Below, piece after piece: positions 52,726 to 63,500 of a stretch of 64,000 bases of DNA. Below the pieces are notes generated by a model that was not told the DNA's origin, did not search any database, and saw only the letters and a program-made list of their open reading frames with translations. The translations under genes and the position numbers were made by a program. Origin of the DNA: Timema cristinae (Eukaryota; Arthropoda; Insecta; Phasmatodea; Timematidae); the NCBI GenBank assembly GCA_039000515.1, contig JBCFYV010000012.1, positions 2,448,005 through 2,512,004 on the forward strand, read 5' to 3'. Every line of letters begins with the position of its first letter. Position 1 is the first letter of the stretch.

Positions 52726-53268
52726 TGCATATGGCCAGCACGCCGTTGGGATGCCCCTTTTATAGGGGAAAACAAGGAGTATGCTGATTGGACGTAGATT
52801 CTTGAGGGGCTGCAGGATCCTATCCTCTTGAAAAATGTGTTGTAATATCTCAACACCTTAGAGTCATTGATTGTATCATTGGTGGGTGAAAAAATAGCTA
52901 GGTAATTTTTCATTGGAATATTCTGTTTGCGATAGAGAAGGTACAGTAATGGCCATAAACGTCTGAGGCTATTCTTTGAAGTTGTATCGTATTATGAGAC
53001 GTGTGGGAAATGTTTTTTCGTATAAATGCCAGATGTGACTTTATATGTGGTAGAAAAGCATAGCTGTCAAAATATTATCCCACGCCGTTCTTGTCGATAA
53101 ATATGGCAACCGAATGCATCCCAGGCTTAGTGAGTGGATCCACGTTGATGATGAGAGCGGCAGGTCACGCTATTCTTGTGGGTAGTTGAACAGCAGGGAA
53201 AACTCCCGACGTACAGAACGGAACCACAAATTTGTTTTCAGCGCACGTATTATGGTGTGCGTGTCCAT
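52726..53268 (-). pseudogene. Adenain-type protease, copy B', catalytic Cys replaced by Tyr
   Basis: The start MDTHTI (ATG complement 53,266-53,268) is preserved. The YFDSYAFLPHIK segment and the SDVYGHYC block (about 52,947-52,970) are visible. The nucleophile Cys is Tyr, exactly as in copy B. A readable C-terminal section begins MKNYLAIFSPTNDT. It is frameshifted at several points. Confidence 0.82.
52756..52793 (-). promoter_or_regulatory. CCAAT plus TATA promoter for the ~235-aa gene, copy B'
   Basis: CCTTTTATA (52,756-52,764) is the complement of TATAAAAGG, and GATTGGAC (about 52,787-52,794) holds the inverted CCAAT. The ATG follows at 52,698. Confidence 0.68.
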
Positions 53269-53731
53269 AGTCAATCATCCAATCTCGAAGTCCCCAAACG
53301 ATGGTGGCCAAACCGAAATTCCACACAAAACTATGTGCCATGCACATGGTGCGGCCCAATTTAAGAGTTTTCAAAGACGAACAATCTCTGTCGTACAGAT
53401 CTCCGACAAGTGTATGCGTGCATTTGGCTAAAAACATTTTATTTTCTGTCCCCTTGACGTAGATGGTTTTTGCACGCGTTGTGGCACAAGAGATGAGGGA
53501 TTCAAGCAGGCTGTAATCCACATCACCGCTATCCCAGGGAATACCGTGCAGTTTGTTGACGATATAGTCGGCTTGCTTTTTAGCACAGCTTGAAAGTTCC
53601 TCGATAGCGTATGGGGGTTTTAATACTCAATGTTAAAGTAATGTACCGCATACAGATAAAACACTCAGTTACTTGACGATAAACTCTTTGCTGTCGTCGA
53701 TGAAGCTCTGGAAATCTACAATGACGTCCAT
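53165..53731 (-). pseudogene. DnaQ-like exonuclease candidate, copy B'
   Basis: The ATG complement is 53,729-53,731 (MDVIVDFQSF, open at the start here). The last 118 codons (53,521-53,165) are open: MDYSLLESLISCATTRAK, YVKGTENKMFLAKC, LYDRDCSSLKTL, MCMAHS and VWGLRDWMIDYGHAHH. This reading frame continues about 100 nt past the protease start in another frame, showing a true gene overlap. An indel near 53,530-53,650 separates the halves. The exonuclease assignment rests on layout only. Confidence 0.52.
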
Positions 53732-53769
53732 GATTTAAATAATGGGGGTAATTGACGGAAAGTTGCTTA

Positions 53770-55040
53770 TATTAACTTCCAAAATCAGTCAAGACGTTTT
53801 TATCTTTGTCGATGGTGATGATGTTGACAAACTCCCCGTACACGATACAATTGACGATTTCGGTGAGAGCACAGAGAATCATGCCTTGTCAAATTCCAAT
53901 GCGATGTCATGTGTGCGGAACGATTAGGTGTGAGATCGAAAGCCATAAGATGATATCCCTAAGGGAAGGCTTCCCGTGTAATCTCGCTACCCTTCTTTAT
54001 GAAATTGATTCCTCTTCCAGAAAACAATGTGTGGTAGGACATGACATAGTTGCCGTTTGAAAAATCGGGCTGTAACGGCTTGGACGGAACTTGCTCCCCG
54101 TCCACCTATAGCGAAAAATGGTTCATGCCGTAGGTTTGAAAGCTGAACGGGTTCTTGATGGCGTCTCCATTGAACGCAGCGTTTGATACAAATCCCAGGA
54201 TGCATCATTTGGGTAATTGTCCAGTGAATACGTTATCCAGTGATTTCCCTTGCACACCCGTAGGAATAGTGAACGTGTTTACTTCCATGCGGGTAATGGG
54301 ATAATTAGCAGGACTGACGTTTAATGATTTGGCATGTGTCCAACAGCATAGAAGGTGCTACCTTAACATGTCACACTAGAAGATAGGCTTCAACGATGTG
54401 AACTTTAAAGTGTGGGATTTCAGGGACTGCCATAATACTAAACCCATCTCTAGAACGGACCAACTTGACTCTGAGTTCAGTGCCGTTCAACAGGTATTTC
54501 TCTTGACTAAACACGTCATCGTGTAGATACCCCAGATGATAGATACAACATCATACTTTTTGCAGTGAGACTACGACGAGTCTCAAATCCCTTGTTGCCA
54601 GAGTTAAACTCCTCAAAAGTTCCGTGGCTGTCTGTGAACCACAAACCGCGAGTCAAATGTGTTCTTTTGGATTCACTGTTGTAATTGAGTACTATCTCAA
54701 TGTACGATCTATAAGCATATGCATTGCTGGGTGGTGAGACTAGTTTTTGGTTTAAAAAACACATCCACCTGTGTGAATAGCGAATGCAACCAGTTGTTTA
54801 CGGAGCGATTTGATCCACCTTGGTGAAAGTGCTACCATCCGGTTTCATGAGAGCCACCCTGAGATAGAACATGGTCTGTGAAAGATCGATATAGAATTCG
54901 ACTTGACCGGTAAAGATAAATTCGATGGGCGAATCATCGGTGTGGGAAGAGTTGTATTGGATCCATTGTCCACTTTGAAAATTGGTTTGCGTGGGCGGGA
55001 ATCAAGTTCACTGCTGGAACACTCGCAGGTGTAGGAACAA
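53770..55040 (-). pseudogene. Polinton major capsid-type protein, copy B'
   Basis: Mirror of 13,611-14,876. Readable blocks are CECSSSELD, MCFLNQKLVSPPSNAYAYRS (54,764 downward), HLTRGLWFTDSHGTFEEFNS, NPFSFQT-like, MNHFSLxVDGEQVPSKPLQP-type near 54,100, and the C-terminal end near 53,780. Indels break it into at least five pieces. Confidence 0.72.
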
Positions 55041-55432
55041 CATTTCAACTGAAAATATCTACCACTTCTTTCTTGACCTTTACGTCGGGCAACGACAGAA
55101 GACTGACGTCGGTGCTTCTTGTGGCACCATTTATAGCCTGAGTAGCTCATCAGTGCTTCAATCTTCTGCTTTGACCTGCGTTTTAGGTTTGTTTCAGCCT
55201 CACCGACACGCTGGAGTAGGGACTCTTTGAAACGACAACGCTGATTGGCGACGTCATAAAGCACGTCGATGCTCGTATGAAGCACCTGTTTCCCAATAAC
55301 TTTAGCACCACTTCTCAGTACGACGCTCTTAAAAGACCACTGAATAAACTTATTATTCCATGCACACGTTGATAGGGAACACCGTGGTAGTTTGAAGATA
55401 TTCCTGTTCTAGCCTGGTTGACTTGGTATCTT
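55041..55432 (-). pseudogene. Small basic virion-type protein, copy B'
   Basis: The start is near 55,432 (YQVNQARTGI region), followed by the open stretch VLHTSIDVLYDVANQRCRFK, ESLLQRVGEAETNLKRRSKQ and KIEALMSYSGYK, then a KKHRR/ARRKGQER basic tail. An indel fuses its frame into the capsid gene. The SGYK ending and Lys/Arg content fit the Polinton basic protein family. Confidence 0.6.
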
Positions 55433-55460
55433 TGGTAGGGACAGTCAGGTTTTGCAGAGT

Positions 55461-56215
55461 CTAAAATGAGGCTTCACGCACACTCTTTCAAACTCGAATG
55501 GTACAGGCTCACCAGTGTCTGTTCTTATATTGATTTCCAGACTTTCAATTTCTCTTCTAAGTAGGGCACGTAGTGAAACAGAGTATAGCTAACTGTCCTA
55601 TTTATGCCGTAGACATTGTTTGTGTTGTTGATACCAACGATACGTAGAAGTGGTACCATAATGTCACACATGGTCTGAGGATTGGCTATATCCGTGTAGA
55701 TGTACATTTTCGAGGGCAAGCCTAGTAGAATGTTGGCAGCGTACGGTGATTTTTGACATTGATCAGATAAGTATTAGGATCGAAACAGAGCTCTAACCCT
55801 AGTTGACTAGATAGAGTCAACAGATATATATTTTGGTGAAGAAGAAACAATGTCCACTTTTTTGCTGGGTGTGTGTACTTGAATGCAACTTCAAAATCTC
55901 CTTTAAACGCCAATACATCGTTTAGGGCTTAGACCAATAAATGGATAGTGCTGTAATTTCCAGGTGGGATGTGATCCTTGAATATTTGTTTCACACCGTT
56001 AGCATCCACCCAGTTGTACCATAGAATATTTTGGCCCTCGTTTATGGTAGTGAAAGAACATGGATATTGGAATTCGCGAGAGATATTCCAATGTCCGTCG
56101 AGTGTAAGATGGATAGGGTAATTGCTTGGTGAAATTTGCGAAGGTATTTTTCGGGTAATATCCCAAAGAGCTGTCGCTTTGAATGGGATGTAAAACTGGT
56201 CCTTTATGGTAGTAC
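55461..56215 (-). pseudogene. Penton-like (minor capsid) Polinton protein, copy B'
   Basis: The N-terminus is near 56,215 with QFYIPFKATALWDI, then HLTLDGHWNIS, EFQYPCSFTTINEGQNILWY and DHIPPGNYSTIHLL in one open frame down to 55,929. The middle has FKGDFEVAFKYTHPAKKW. The C-terminal part is MYIYTDIANPQTMCDIMVPL and VPFEFERVCVEASF-like, ending at the TAG complement 55,461-55,463. This is the best copy of the family here. The penton assignment is inferred from position and known Polinton gene content. Confidence 0.62.
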
Positions 56216-56220
56216 ACTGA

Positions 56221-57300
56221 GTAACTGGCAGGAATCCAAGAATTAAACTTGGCGGAGTAGCCTTTCCACTGCACGTAAACTTTATTCTAGCACCTTTACC
56301 CTTGACACGTAGTAATTTATCTACTTTAAAAGTTTCGGGAAGAAGTACGTATTGCAATTCGGGTTCGTACAACGTTCCCTCCACCTCCCCCCCACTAAGA
56401 TTGCCCAACATGTAGACGACTGGCTTTCACAACACAACACTATTGTATTTGAAAATTTCTTCACACCAATTGCTCTCGTAGCCCTTTTCAAACAGCATTT
56501 TGAATTTGCTATAACGCACCGAGTCATCAAATTTGAGTTTTGGTTTACTATTCTAGTTTGGGCGCCACTTGCCATACAGATTATATCAGACTTGAAACAC
56601 TGGTTTCTAAACGTCTGCATGAGCCATCTTGATACTGGAATGTTTTGTGCCATTGTAAGCGTCGACGAGATCTTGGAGATGTCCACATAGTGATACGTGC
56701 TATTTTTAGTAAAGTAGTGCCAAATGCACCCTTTCAGAGACCATTGAATCTTTCCACGATGATTGCCTTTACATCCGAATTATGATTTGTGCAGTAATAC
56801 ATGCTTTCTTTATTGATACATTTTCAAACTAGGCGTGGCATGATCTCTGTCTCCTTGTCCGTCTGTAAACTTAGAGGTTTACGGCCACTTTGTTTGAAAA
56901 TTTCATGAAAGGGTCCCTCACAACGCTCCCCATCTTGCAGGGAGATGCGTCCTCACCCAGGCCATCTTGATAACCACGTCAATGACGGTGAGCAAGTACA
57001 TGGTACCGTCGTTGTAATTGCCGAGACTTCGTATATTGTTGAGATCGGCTTGCCAGAGATCGTCAATGTTTGACACCACGTACTTGTTGTGCTGAATTTT
57101 TTTTTATCACAGGTTTGTGTGGCGTATAAGCGACCTGCGCACAAAGCCTTTCTCGTACTTTGGCCAGGTTTTTCTTGGATGCCTTTATGAGAGATGCCGC
57201 CCCTGAAAACCCTGCAGGATGAGAAGGGTCATAGTAGATGTCAGCTAAACGGTAACTAAGCTCGGAAAGGCAGCCACCTGTTTTCATCCACCCATCCACC
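56221..57300 (-). pseudogene. Retrovirus-type integrase with chromodomain, copy B'
   Basis: Mirror of 11,350-12,440. The open N-terminal segment at 57,299-57,063 carries LADIYYDPSHPAGFSGAASL and KASKKNLAKVRERLCAQ. The DDE residues are recognisable across frames, and MDISKISSTLTMAQNIPVSR follows. The chromodomain WKGYSAKFNSWIPA (about 56,228-56,270) is intact here, unlike the left arm. Frame breaks remain in the catalytic core. Confidence 0.87.
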
Positions 57301-57912
57301 CTTTACAATTTATTTATCTTAAGGCGTTGCAACGGTGTAAGTGGTTGAGGTATGGAAGTCGGATCTCTAATGGGTGCCAAGCGTTTTGGGTTTACCATAA
57401 ATTCTTTCGGGACGTTAATTTTTGAAGCGCCGTGAGAAACTCTCGGCACCCAGACGGTTCACTGTGACTTATTGCTCTGACAAGATCTTTGACTACACAC
57501 ACGATATTGATCCACGGTGAGGCGTATCTAGAATACTCACTTCCACGTTTACCTCCAAGAGATACTGCCCCGTGAAATAATATGTTATAGTAAATGCGTG
57601 GTATTTTACGTGCCTGTACGGGTACAGTATTGAATACACCAGGGATGGAAAGTACAGGCACTTCAAGGGTGATTGTGGTGGTATTTTAAGGTGGTGGAGG
57701 TTGCTGACTAAAGTGCAGATTGCGCTGTAGCACTTGTTGGTATAAAGTTAATCCAAACTTGTCAACTTTTGAAGCGAGGATTTTTTTTCATTTCCTTGTC
57801 GAGCTTGGTGACCACTAGATTTGTGGCTGATACCACTTGTGGTTTTGATGTTGCTCGTAATGGTGTAATGTTTTCTAGGACACCAATATTAACTTTTTAG
57901 TGTGTTCCATTA
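57301..57912 (-). pseudogene. Conserved Polinton protein upstream of integrase, copy B'
   Basis: An 89-codon open stretch (57,661-57,392) shows MPVLSIPGVFNTVPVQARK, YYNILFHGAVSLGGKRGSEY, INIVCVVKDLVRA and FLTALQKLTSRKNL, the distal half of the family. The proximal half, with KKLILV and LDKEM, lies near 57,780-57,905 in other frames. Function unknown. Confidence 0.55.
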
Positions 57913-57929
57913 TCTACTTTTTAATAAAA

Positions 57930-58242
57930 ATCAAGGACACCGCTGATTAATGGGGCTAAAAGTAAGGGCAGGAACGCTCCACCTTTCTGAATGAGTAATC
58001 ATCTCTTATTCTTCCAGCACTGTCCTTGTCTGACCAGCTTGCAAAACACCTGCTTTGAACACGTACTTTGTCTTCTGTGCATTTTTCAACGGCTCCTTCC
58101 CTTTTAAAGTGTTGTAGACATACACGCAAACAGAATCGATACGTTTTTTTTCTGCCGTTTTCAGTAAGGCGACACGTTGCTGCGGGTTCATGCGATGCAT
58201 CGCCCGCAACAAATGGGCTTGCTTCAGTACTTTGGGACTCAT
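57930..58242 (-). pseudogene. Small basic protein with hydrophobic C-terminus, copy B'
   Basis: It starts MSPKVLKQAHLLRAMHRMNP (58,242) and is open for 78 codons, including RVALLKTAEKKRID and TLKGKEPLKNAQKTK; after an indel it ends RLLVQKGGAF and LPLLLAPLISG. This copy best defines the start. A membrane-active minor virion protein is plausible but unproven. Confidence 0.6.
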
Positions 58243-58289
58243 GGCTATGAAATGATCTGTAATTGGGATGTGTTGGTATTTTTATAGCT

Positions 58290-58724
58290 TTTGCGTGGTA
58301 GGTACACTCAGCACCCGGCATCGTACGGGTTCTATATCTGAACCATTCGGGTGTACCTTACTTGAAATATAACAATACATACCCGTGAGGAGTACTTGTA
58401 GCATCAGTGTAAGCCTCTTTAAAAACACACGAGTTTTCATGAAATACCTGACGTGCAAAGTGTTGAATTAGTGCTTTATAACCATCTGTGATGCGTCATT
58501 AGAATCATCATCCATTCCCGGAAAGCCCTTAGAGAATATGACGCGTGGACATGGCCCGTCTTGTTCGAATCCTGGTTCCCATAAAGTATAATACCAGGTG
58601 GTTTTATTAATTTTAACGTCACACATTGTGTCAAGAAATGGATAAAGTCGGCTACAAAATGTCACTTTTCACAACCGAAAGGGCCACTAATGATGGCCAA
58701 AAATTGATGTTTCAACTTGTCCAT
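58290..58724 (-). pseudogene. Polinton packaging ATPase, copy B', Walker B deleted
   Basis: ATG complement 58,722-58,724. Walker A reads GPFGCEKS, with Glu for Gly as in copy B. An open 65-codon part has DTMCDVKINKTTWYYTLWEP and GPCPRVIFSKGFPGMDDD, then ASQMVIKH, and jumps directly to the IQHFARQVF block, lacking Walker B. The junction is the same as in copy B. Confidence 0.82.
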
Positions 58725-58733
58725 AATGTTTGA

Positions 58734-58779
58734 GACTGAGCTTATAAGCTAAATTAATTATTATTTATAGGCTAGGAGG
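58734..58779 (-). promoter_or_regulatory. TATA plus TCAGTC core promoter of ATPase B'
   Basis: GACTGA (58,734-58,739, complement of TCAGTC) and TATTTATA (58,772-58,779, complement of TATAAATA) keep the TATA-to-initiator spacing seen in the left arm, within a couple of bases. Confidence 0.68.
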
Positions 58780-59280
58780 GAGTGGTGTAGACGTTAAAAC
58801 ACCCACATAATAGTTTTTATAATATTTATTTACTCAAATAAAAGTTTTAGAATATAGCTCACAACATGAAAAGAATACTTGAAATATTGAATTTAAAAAA
58901 ATGATATTTATATAATATATCTTACACCTTGAAATATATTATATATGTTTAGGTGTAGAGAAAACAATATTCAATTTATTGAGGTTGTAGTGGGAATAGT
59001 GACCACAGTACTAAATATCTAAGCTAATTTACAAAGTCCAGTTTAAAGAGCGTTTGAATATATATATATATATATATATAACAAGTGGTTTCAATTTAAA
59101 ATATGTACAAGAAAATAAACAAAATTTACAAGAATTAAAATAAATATATATACAAACAACTAATTCAATTTGACTAGACGTAATCTAGTAGGGGAAGGAT
59201 TGTACTGGTGGATGATAAAATATAAAAGTATCCCGGGTGCATAAAATAAATCAATACAAATAATAGTAGCTAGTATGATT
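58780..59280. other. AT-rich intergenic region (right arm)
   Basis: Mirror of about 9,370-9,896. It holds a perfect TA run at about 59,059-59,079, longer than the left counterpart. No gene. Confidence 0.6.
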
Positions 59281-59540
59281 AATGGGAACAGGACTCTAAT
59301 TGGGTGAAATTGGTCACGTGACCACGCCCCTCGCTCTCTGATTGGCTGTTGATTTTCCACTCCCCTCCCCCTTCCCCTCCTCCTGATCTCTTTTTCCGTG
59401 TTCCAGACATGTTGGTTCTTGTTCCAAACATGTTGGTACTTGTATTTTCTTGATTTATTGTTTATTTATATATATACTCATAGCTTTTTATGTATGAATA
59501 TTTCTTTTTATTTCAAATAAAAGGGTTTTTTATTCATTAA
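59281..59540 (-). promoter_or_regulatory. CCAAT / GC-box / CACGTG cluster (right arm)
   Basis: GGTCACGTGACC (59,312-59,323), CCACGCCC (about 59,322-59,329) and the inverted CCAAT ATTGG (59,341-59,345) are preserved with the same order and spacing as at 9,306-9,340. Confidence 0.45.
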
Positions 59541-60219
59541 TTAGGGCGTTGGAGTTTTTTTTATTGGCATGTGGTCACCGGCATTCGGGCGTGTAGCACG
59601 AAGCTCTTCTGACGGCAGCGTGGCGTAAAGTGAAAATTGGCTCCCTGTCACAAGACTCTGTTGGACTACCCGGAACAAACAGCACGAACCTTTCCTGACG
59701 ACTGTCTGGGGTAGAGTGTGATAATTGGTTCCCTGCCTTGAGACCCCTTTCACTTCCCCTCCTTAGAGGTATGTGTCGCAACCCCTTATGTGGTAATGGG
59801 TTTTCCCGGTGTCACAACCCCTTATGTTGTTAATGTGTTTTTTCACGGTGACTCATACGTGGTGCCAGTTTGGCGGGTCGACAAGACAAGTCAGGACAAG
59901 AATAGATCGTGAACTTGAAACCGTGAGGGCATTAACCTTGGCAACAGGGGTTTTCCCAATGATGTAATCATTGCGTGCAACCTTGGTGCCAGAATGGCGG
60001 CCCAACAAGGCGAGTTGAGACAAGAATAGATATTCAGGTCATTGACCCCGGCAACGGGTTTTCCATATAAGTCATAGGAACCCTGGCACCGGTTAGTCGG
60101 GCAGACAGGACAAATTGGGACTCGTAAGGGACAAACAGTGAATAAAACACATATATTACAAATATATATTATAATTATACAGTAAAGGTTTTACAATTAT
60201 ACACTTTTACATGAATGCC
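59541..60219. repeat. Copy A' tail repeats (right arm)
   Basis: Mirror of 8,437-9,100. It contains the two ACATAAGGGGTTG-type units (as CAACCCCTTATG at about 59,779 and 59,816), the CAGGGAGCCAATT/GGGAACCAATTAT duplication, and the GGCGCCA/TGGTGCCAG blocks. Confidence 0.62.
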
Positions 60220-60926
60220 TCATAATTCATTCATACGTTTTTCTACAGTGTATCTTAGATGCGTTAGTAAAATTGTTTTTAGTTCACAATCCAGCATGCA
60301 ATAGTCCAAACCGACAACTTTACGTGTACAGTAGGTAGCATTGATTAGATACAGGTTTTTGTTGTGCGTTTCCACCGTAGGTTGCACGAGATCGACGACA
60401 TCCGCTGATTCCATTAACGTGTCACATACATCCACGACGAGTGTGTCTATCAAATCGTTGCAATAGCGTGCGACGGGTGTTGACCACATGTTCCGTCGGT
60501 CGATGGCGACGTCGATGAGGTCCACACATCACAAAGACGCGCCCAGCTAGGTGCTAGATAGGCTACCTGCTTGAGTCAGGCGTCTTGTTTCTCTCTGATG
60601 ACAACATACGGTCACCACACATGCGTCTCAGAGAAATTTCATGATTAGTCAAACTAATCTTCTGAGGAGGTTGCATGTTGGTGAAAGACTTTGATATGAC
60701 CGATTGTAGCTGCCCAGTTCTTGCACTTTGTACGGTTAAACACCACGTAGTTTCCTCCGCATTTTTCTAGCTGGACATAGGGCTTAAAGTTGTTATTGAC
60801 GCTCATGCCGATGATGACTCGTTTGGCATCGACTCCATCCAGTGGGAACAAAGTGTTGAAAATACTGATGTTGGCGAGCGGCTTCACCGGCTTTGCTTTG
60901 CGGGCACAAACGTGTTGACATTCCAT
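60220..60926 (-). pseudogene. Conserved Polinton protein of unknown function, copy A'
   Basis: The ATG complement is 60,924-60,926 (MECQHVCARKAKPVKPLANI). The C-terminal half is open for 101 codons from 60,525 (MDLIDVAIDRRNMWSTPVAR ... VEKRMNEL). The N-terminal part is open as far as the ISLTNH region with one indel. A single missing A in GTGTGGACC, where the left arm has GTGTGGAACC, shifts the frame before DLIDVA. The two arms therefore break the same gene at different places. Confidence 0.65.
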
Positions 60927-60955
60927 GATGATTATCGTTTCGACGACTGTCGTGG

Positions 60956-61498
60956 TTATGGTCCACACGCCACTGGGACGCCCCTTTTATAGGCGCACGC
61001 TGATTGGACGCAACCTCTTGAGGTGTGGGAGGACCCTACTGTCTTGAAAGATGTTTTGTAATATCTCACCACCTTAGCGTCGATGTCTGTATGATTGGTG
61101 AGCGAGAATAGGCTTAGGAAAGTTTTCATATGAATGTTCTGGGCTCGATAGAGAAGGTACATGAGACAGTAATGGCCGCAAACGTCTAAGGTGATGCTTT
61201 GAAGTTGTAGCTTGATATGGGACGTGCGGAAAGTGTTTTTGCGTATAAATGCCAGATGTGACTTTATACGGGTTGAAAAACCATAACTGTCAAAGTATTC
61301 TCCCACGACGTTCTTGTCGATAATGATGGCGACCCAATGCGTCCCAGTCTTGGTGTGTGAATTAGTGTTGAGGACTAGAGCGGTAGGTCGATCTATTCTT
61401 GTGGGTAGTTGATCAGCAGGGAAAACACCCGACCATACAGAACGGAACCACGGGTTTGTTTTCAGCGCTCGTCTTATGGTGTGCGTGTCCATCTTCAA
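60956..61498 (-). CDS. Adenain-type cysteine protease, copy A', open over 180 codons
   Basis: The only full-length open Polinton gene in the window. The start is MKMDTHTIRR; the second Met, at 61,492, is the one shared with other copies. VFPADQLP lies at about residues 25-32. Catalytic residues by homology to adenovirus protease are His54 in GTHWVAI, Asp70 in EYFDSYG, Gln98 or Gln100 in LQLQS and the nucleophile Cys107 in DVCGHYC. About 180 aa fits the family. It would cleave virion precursor proteins. Its last ~10 codons contain the TATA box of the next gene, and its start overlaps the exonuclease-like gene. Expression is unknown; neighbouring genes are broken. Confidence 0.9.
   Translation of the reverse strand: MKMDTHTIRRALKTNPWFRSVWSGVFPADQLPTRIDRPTALVLNTNSHTKTGTHWVAIIIDKNVVGEYFDSYGFSTRIKSHLAFIRKNTFRTSHIKLQLQSITLDVCGHYCLMYLLYRAQNIHMKTFLSLFSLTNHTDIDAKVVRYYKTSFKTVGSSHTSRGCVQSACAYKRGVPVACGP
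60983..61007 (-). promoter_or_regulatory. CCAAT plus TATA promoter for the ~235-aa gene, copy A'
   Basis: CCTTTTATA (60,983-60,991) and ATTGG (61,003-61,007) are the complements of TATAAAAGG and CCAAT. They lie inside the open protease gene, upstream (in its direction) of the stop at 60,956. The target ATG is at 60,926. Confidence 0.72.
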
Positions 61499-61953
61499 TC
61501 ATCCAATCTCGAATTCCTCAAACGATAGAGGCCGAACAGAAATTCCATACAGAACTATGTGCCATGTATATGGTGCGGCCCATTTTAAGTATTTTCAGTG
61601 ACGAAAACCTCGGTCGTACAGATCTACGATGTGTGTAGACGTGTATTTGACTAGAAACTTTTTCTTTTCTACCCCCTTGACGTAGATGATTTCTGCACGC
61701 GTTGTGGCACGGGAGATGAGGGATTCGAGCAGGCTGTAATCCACATCACCGCTATCCTAGGGAGTACCGTGCAGATTGTTTACGATATATTCGGCTTTAT
61801 TTGGGCATAGGTGGAAAGTTCCTCGATAGCGTATGGGAGTTTTAACACCCAATTTTGAAGTAATGTATCGCATACAGATAAAACACTAATTTCTTTGACG
61901 ATAAACTGTTTGCCGTCGTCTATGAAGCTCTGGAAATCCACAATGACGTCCAT
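61413..61953 (-). pseudogene. DnaQ-like exonuclease candidate, copy A'
   Basis: ATG complement 61,951-61,953 (MDVIVDFQSF). Blocks seen: KTPIRYRGTF-type region, ISRATTRAEIIYVKG, KKKFLVKYTST, and the end with RDWMIEDGHAHHKT running over the protease start to a TGA complement at 61,413-61,415. Two or three indels interrupt it. The role is inferred only from layout. Confidence 0.5.
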
Positions 61954-61991
61954 GGTTTAATGATGGGGTAAGGGGCGGGAGTCCGTTTATA

Positions 61992-63237
61992 TTAACTCCC
62001 ATAATCGATCTCGACGTTTCTTTCCTTGTCAATGGTTATGATGTTGGCAAACTCCCCGTACACGATAGAGTTGACGGTTTCGGTGAGAGCTCTGGTGAAG
62101 CTCACTTCGATGCTCAGAGAGCCATGCCTCGTCAAATTCCAATGCGATGTCATGTGGGTGGACAGATTTGGTGTGAGATCGAGAGCCATGAGATTATATG
62201 GTTTAGGGAAGACTTCCCGTGTGATGCCGCTACCTTCGTTCATGAAATGGATACCCATTCCAGAATCAATGTGTTGTAGGACATGACAAGAGTTCGTTTG
62301 AAAAATCGGGCTGTAGCGGTTTCGACGGAACTTGTTCCCCGTCCACGTACAGCGAGAAATGGTTCATGCCGTAGGTTTGGAAGTTGAACGGGTTCTTGGT
62401 GGCGTTTCCGTTGAACGCCGTGTTTGATAAAATCCCACGATGCATCGGTGAATACATTGTCCAGTGATTTCCCTTGCACGCCCGTAGGAATAGTGAGTGT
62501 GTTTACTTCCATACGGGTGATGGGATACTTTGCGGGGCTGACGTTTAATGCTTTGGCATGTGATAACAGTATAGAAGGTGCTACTTTGACACAACTCACT
62601 AGAAGGACGGCTTCGTGGATGTGAACCTTAAAGTGAGGGAGTTCAGGGACTGCCATAAGACTAAACCCGTCTCTGGAAAGGACCAACTTGACTCTGAGTT
62701 CAGTGCCGTTCAAAAGGTATTTCTCTTGGTTAAACATGTCACCGTGTAGATACCCCAAAATATCCACCGTCTTACTTTTTGCGGAGAGACTGCGACAGGC
62801 CTCAAATCCCTTGTTGCCAGCGTTAGCCTCCTCAAAGATTCCGGAGCTGTCTGCGAACCACAGACCACAAGTCAAATGCGTTATTTTGGCTTAACTATTG
62901 TAATTGAGCAACGTCTCTATGTACGCTCTATAAGCATACGTGTTGCTGGGCGGTGATACTAGTTTTTGGTTTAAAAATACATCCACTTCTGTGAATAGCG
63001 AATGCAACCACTTTGAAAGCACCACCGTCGGGTTTCATGATGGCAGCTCTGAATAGATCATAGTCTGGAAAAGATCGATATAGAACTTGCCTTGACGGTA
63101 ATGGTATATTCGATGGGCGAATCATCGGTGAGGAAAGAGACATGTTTGTACTGGAGCCATTGCCCACTTTCAAGACTGGTATGTATGGGTGGAACGGAAA
63201 AGAGATCGAGTTCACTGTTGGAACACTCGCAGGACAT
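61992..63237 (-). pseudogene. Polinton major capsid-type protein, copy A' (211 codons open)
   Basis: ATG complement 63,235-63,237 (MSCECSNSELDLFSVPP). Open segments: 63,215-62,928, then 62,875-62,240 with LWFADSSGIFEEANAGNKGF, FNQEKYLLNGTELRVKLVLS, PHFKVHIHEAVLLVSCVKV and TIPTGVQGKSLDN, then 62,258-61,992 ending RNVEIDYGS. Only a few indels separate them, making this the most nearly intact capsid copy. It has the same gene neighbours as copy A. Confidence 0.78.
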
Positions 63238-63238
63238 T

Positions 63239-63500
63239 TTAACTGAAAAAATCTACAGCTTCTTTCTTGACCTTTTTACGTCGGCCAACGACAGAAGACT
63301 GACCTTGGTGCTTCTTACAACCCCCTTTATAGCCTGCGCTGCTCATCAGTGCGTCGATCGTCTGCACCGCCTTGCGTTTCATGTTAGTTCCAGCCTCGTC
63401 GACATGGTGCCGTAGTGACTCTTTGAAAGGATGACGCTGATTGGCAACGTCGATACCCGTATGAAGCGCCTGTTTTCAAATGGCTTTAGCGCCACTTCTC
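63239..63500 (-). pseudogene. Small basic virion-type protein, copy A', N-terminus deleted
   Basis: Mirror of 5,136-5,401. It begins in LLRSGAKAI at the deletion junction and ends with the KKEAVDFFS stop just before the capsid ATG. Indels break the frame. Confidence 0.58.
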
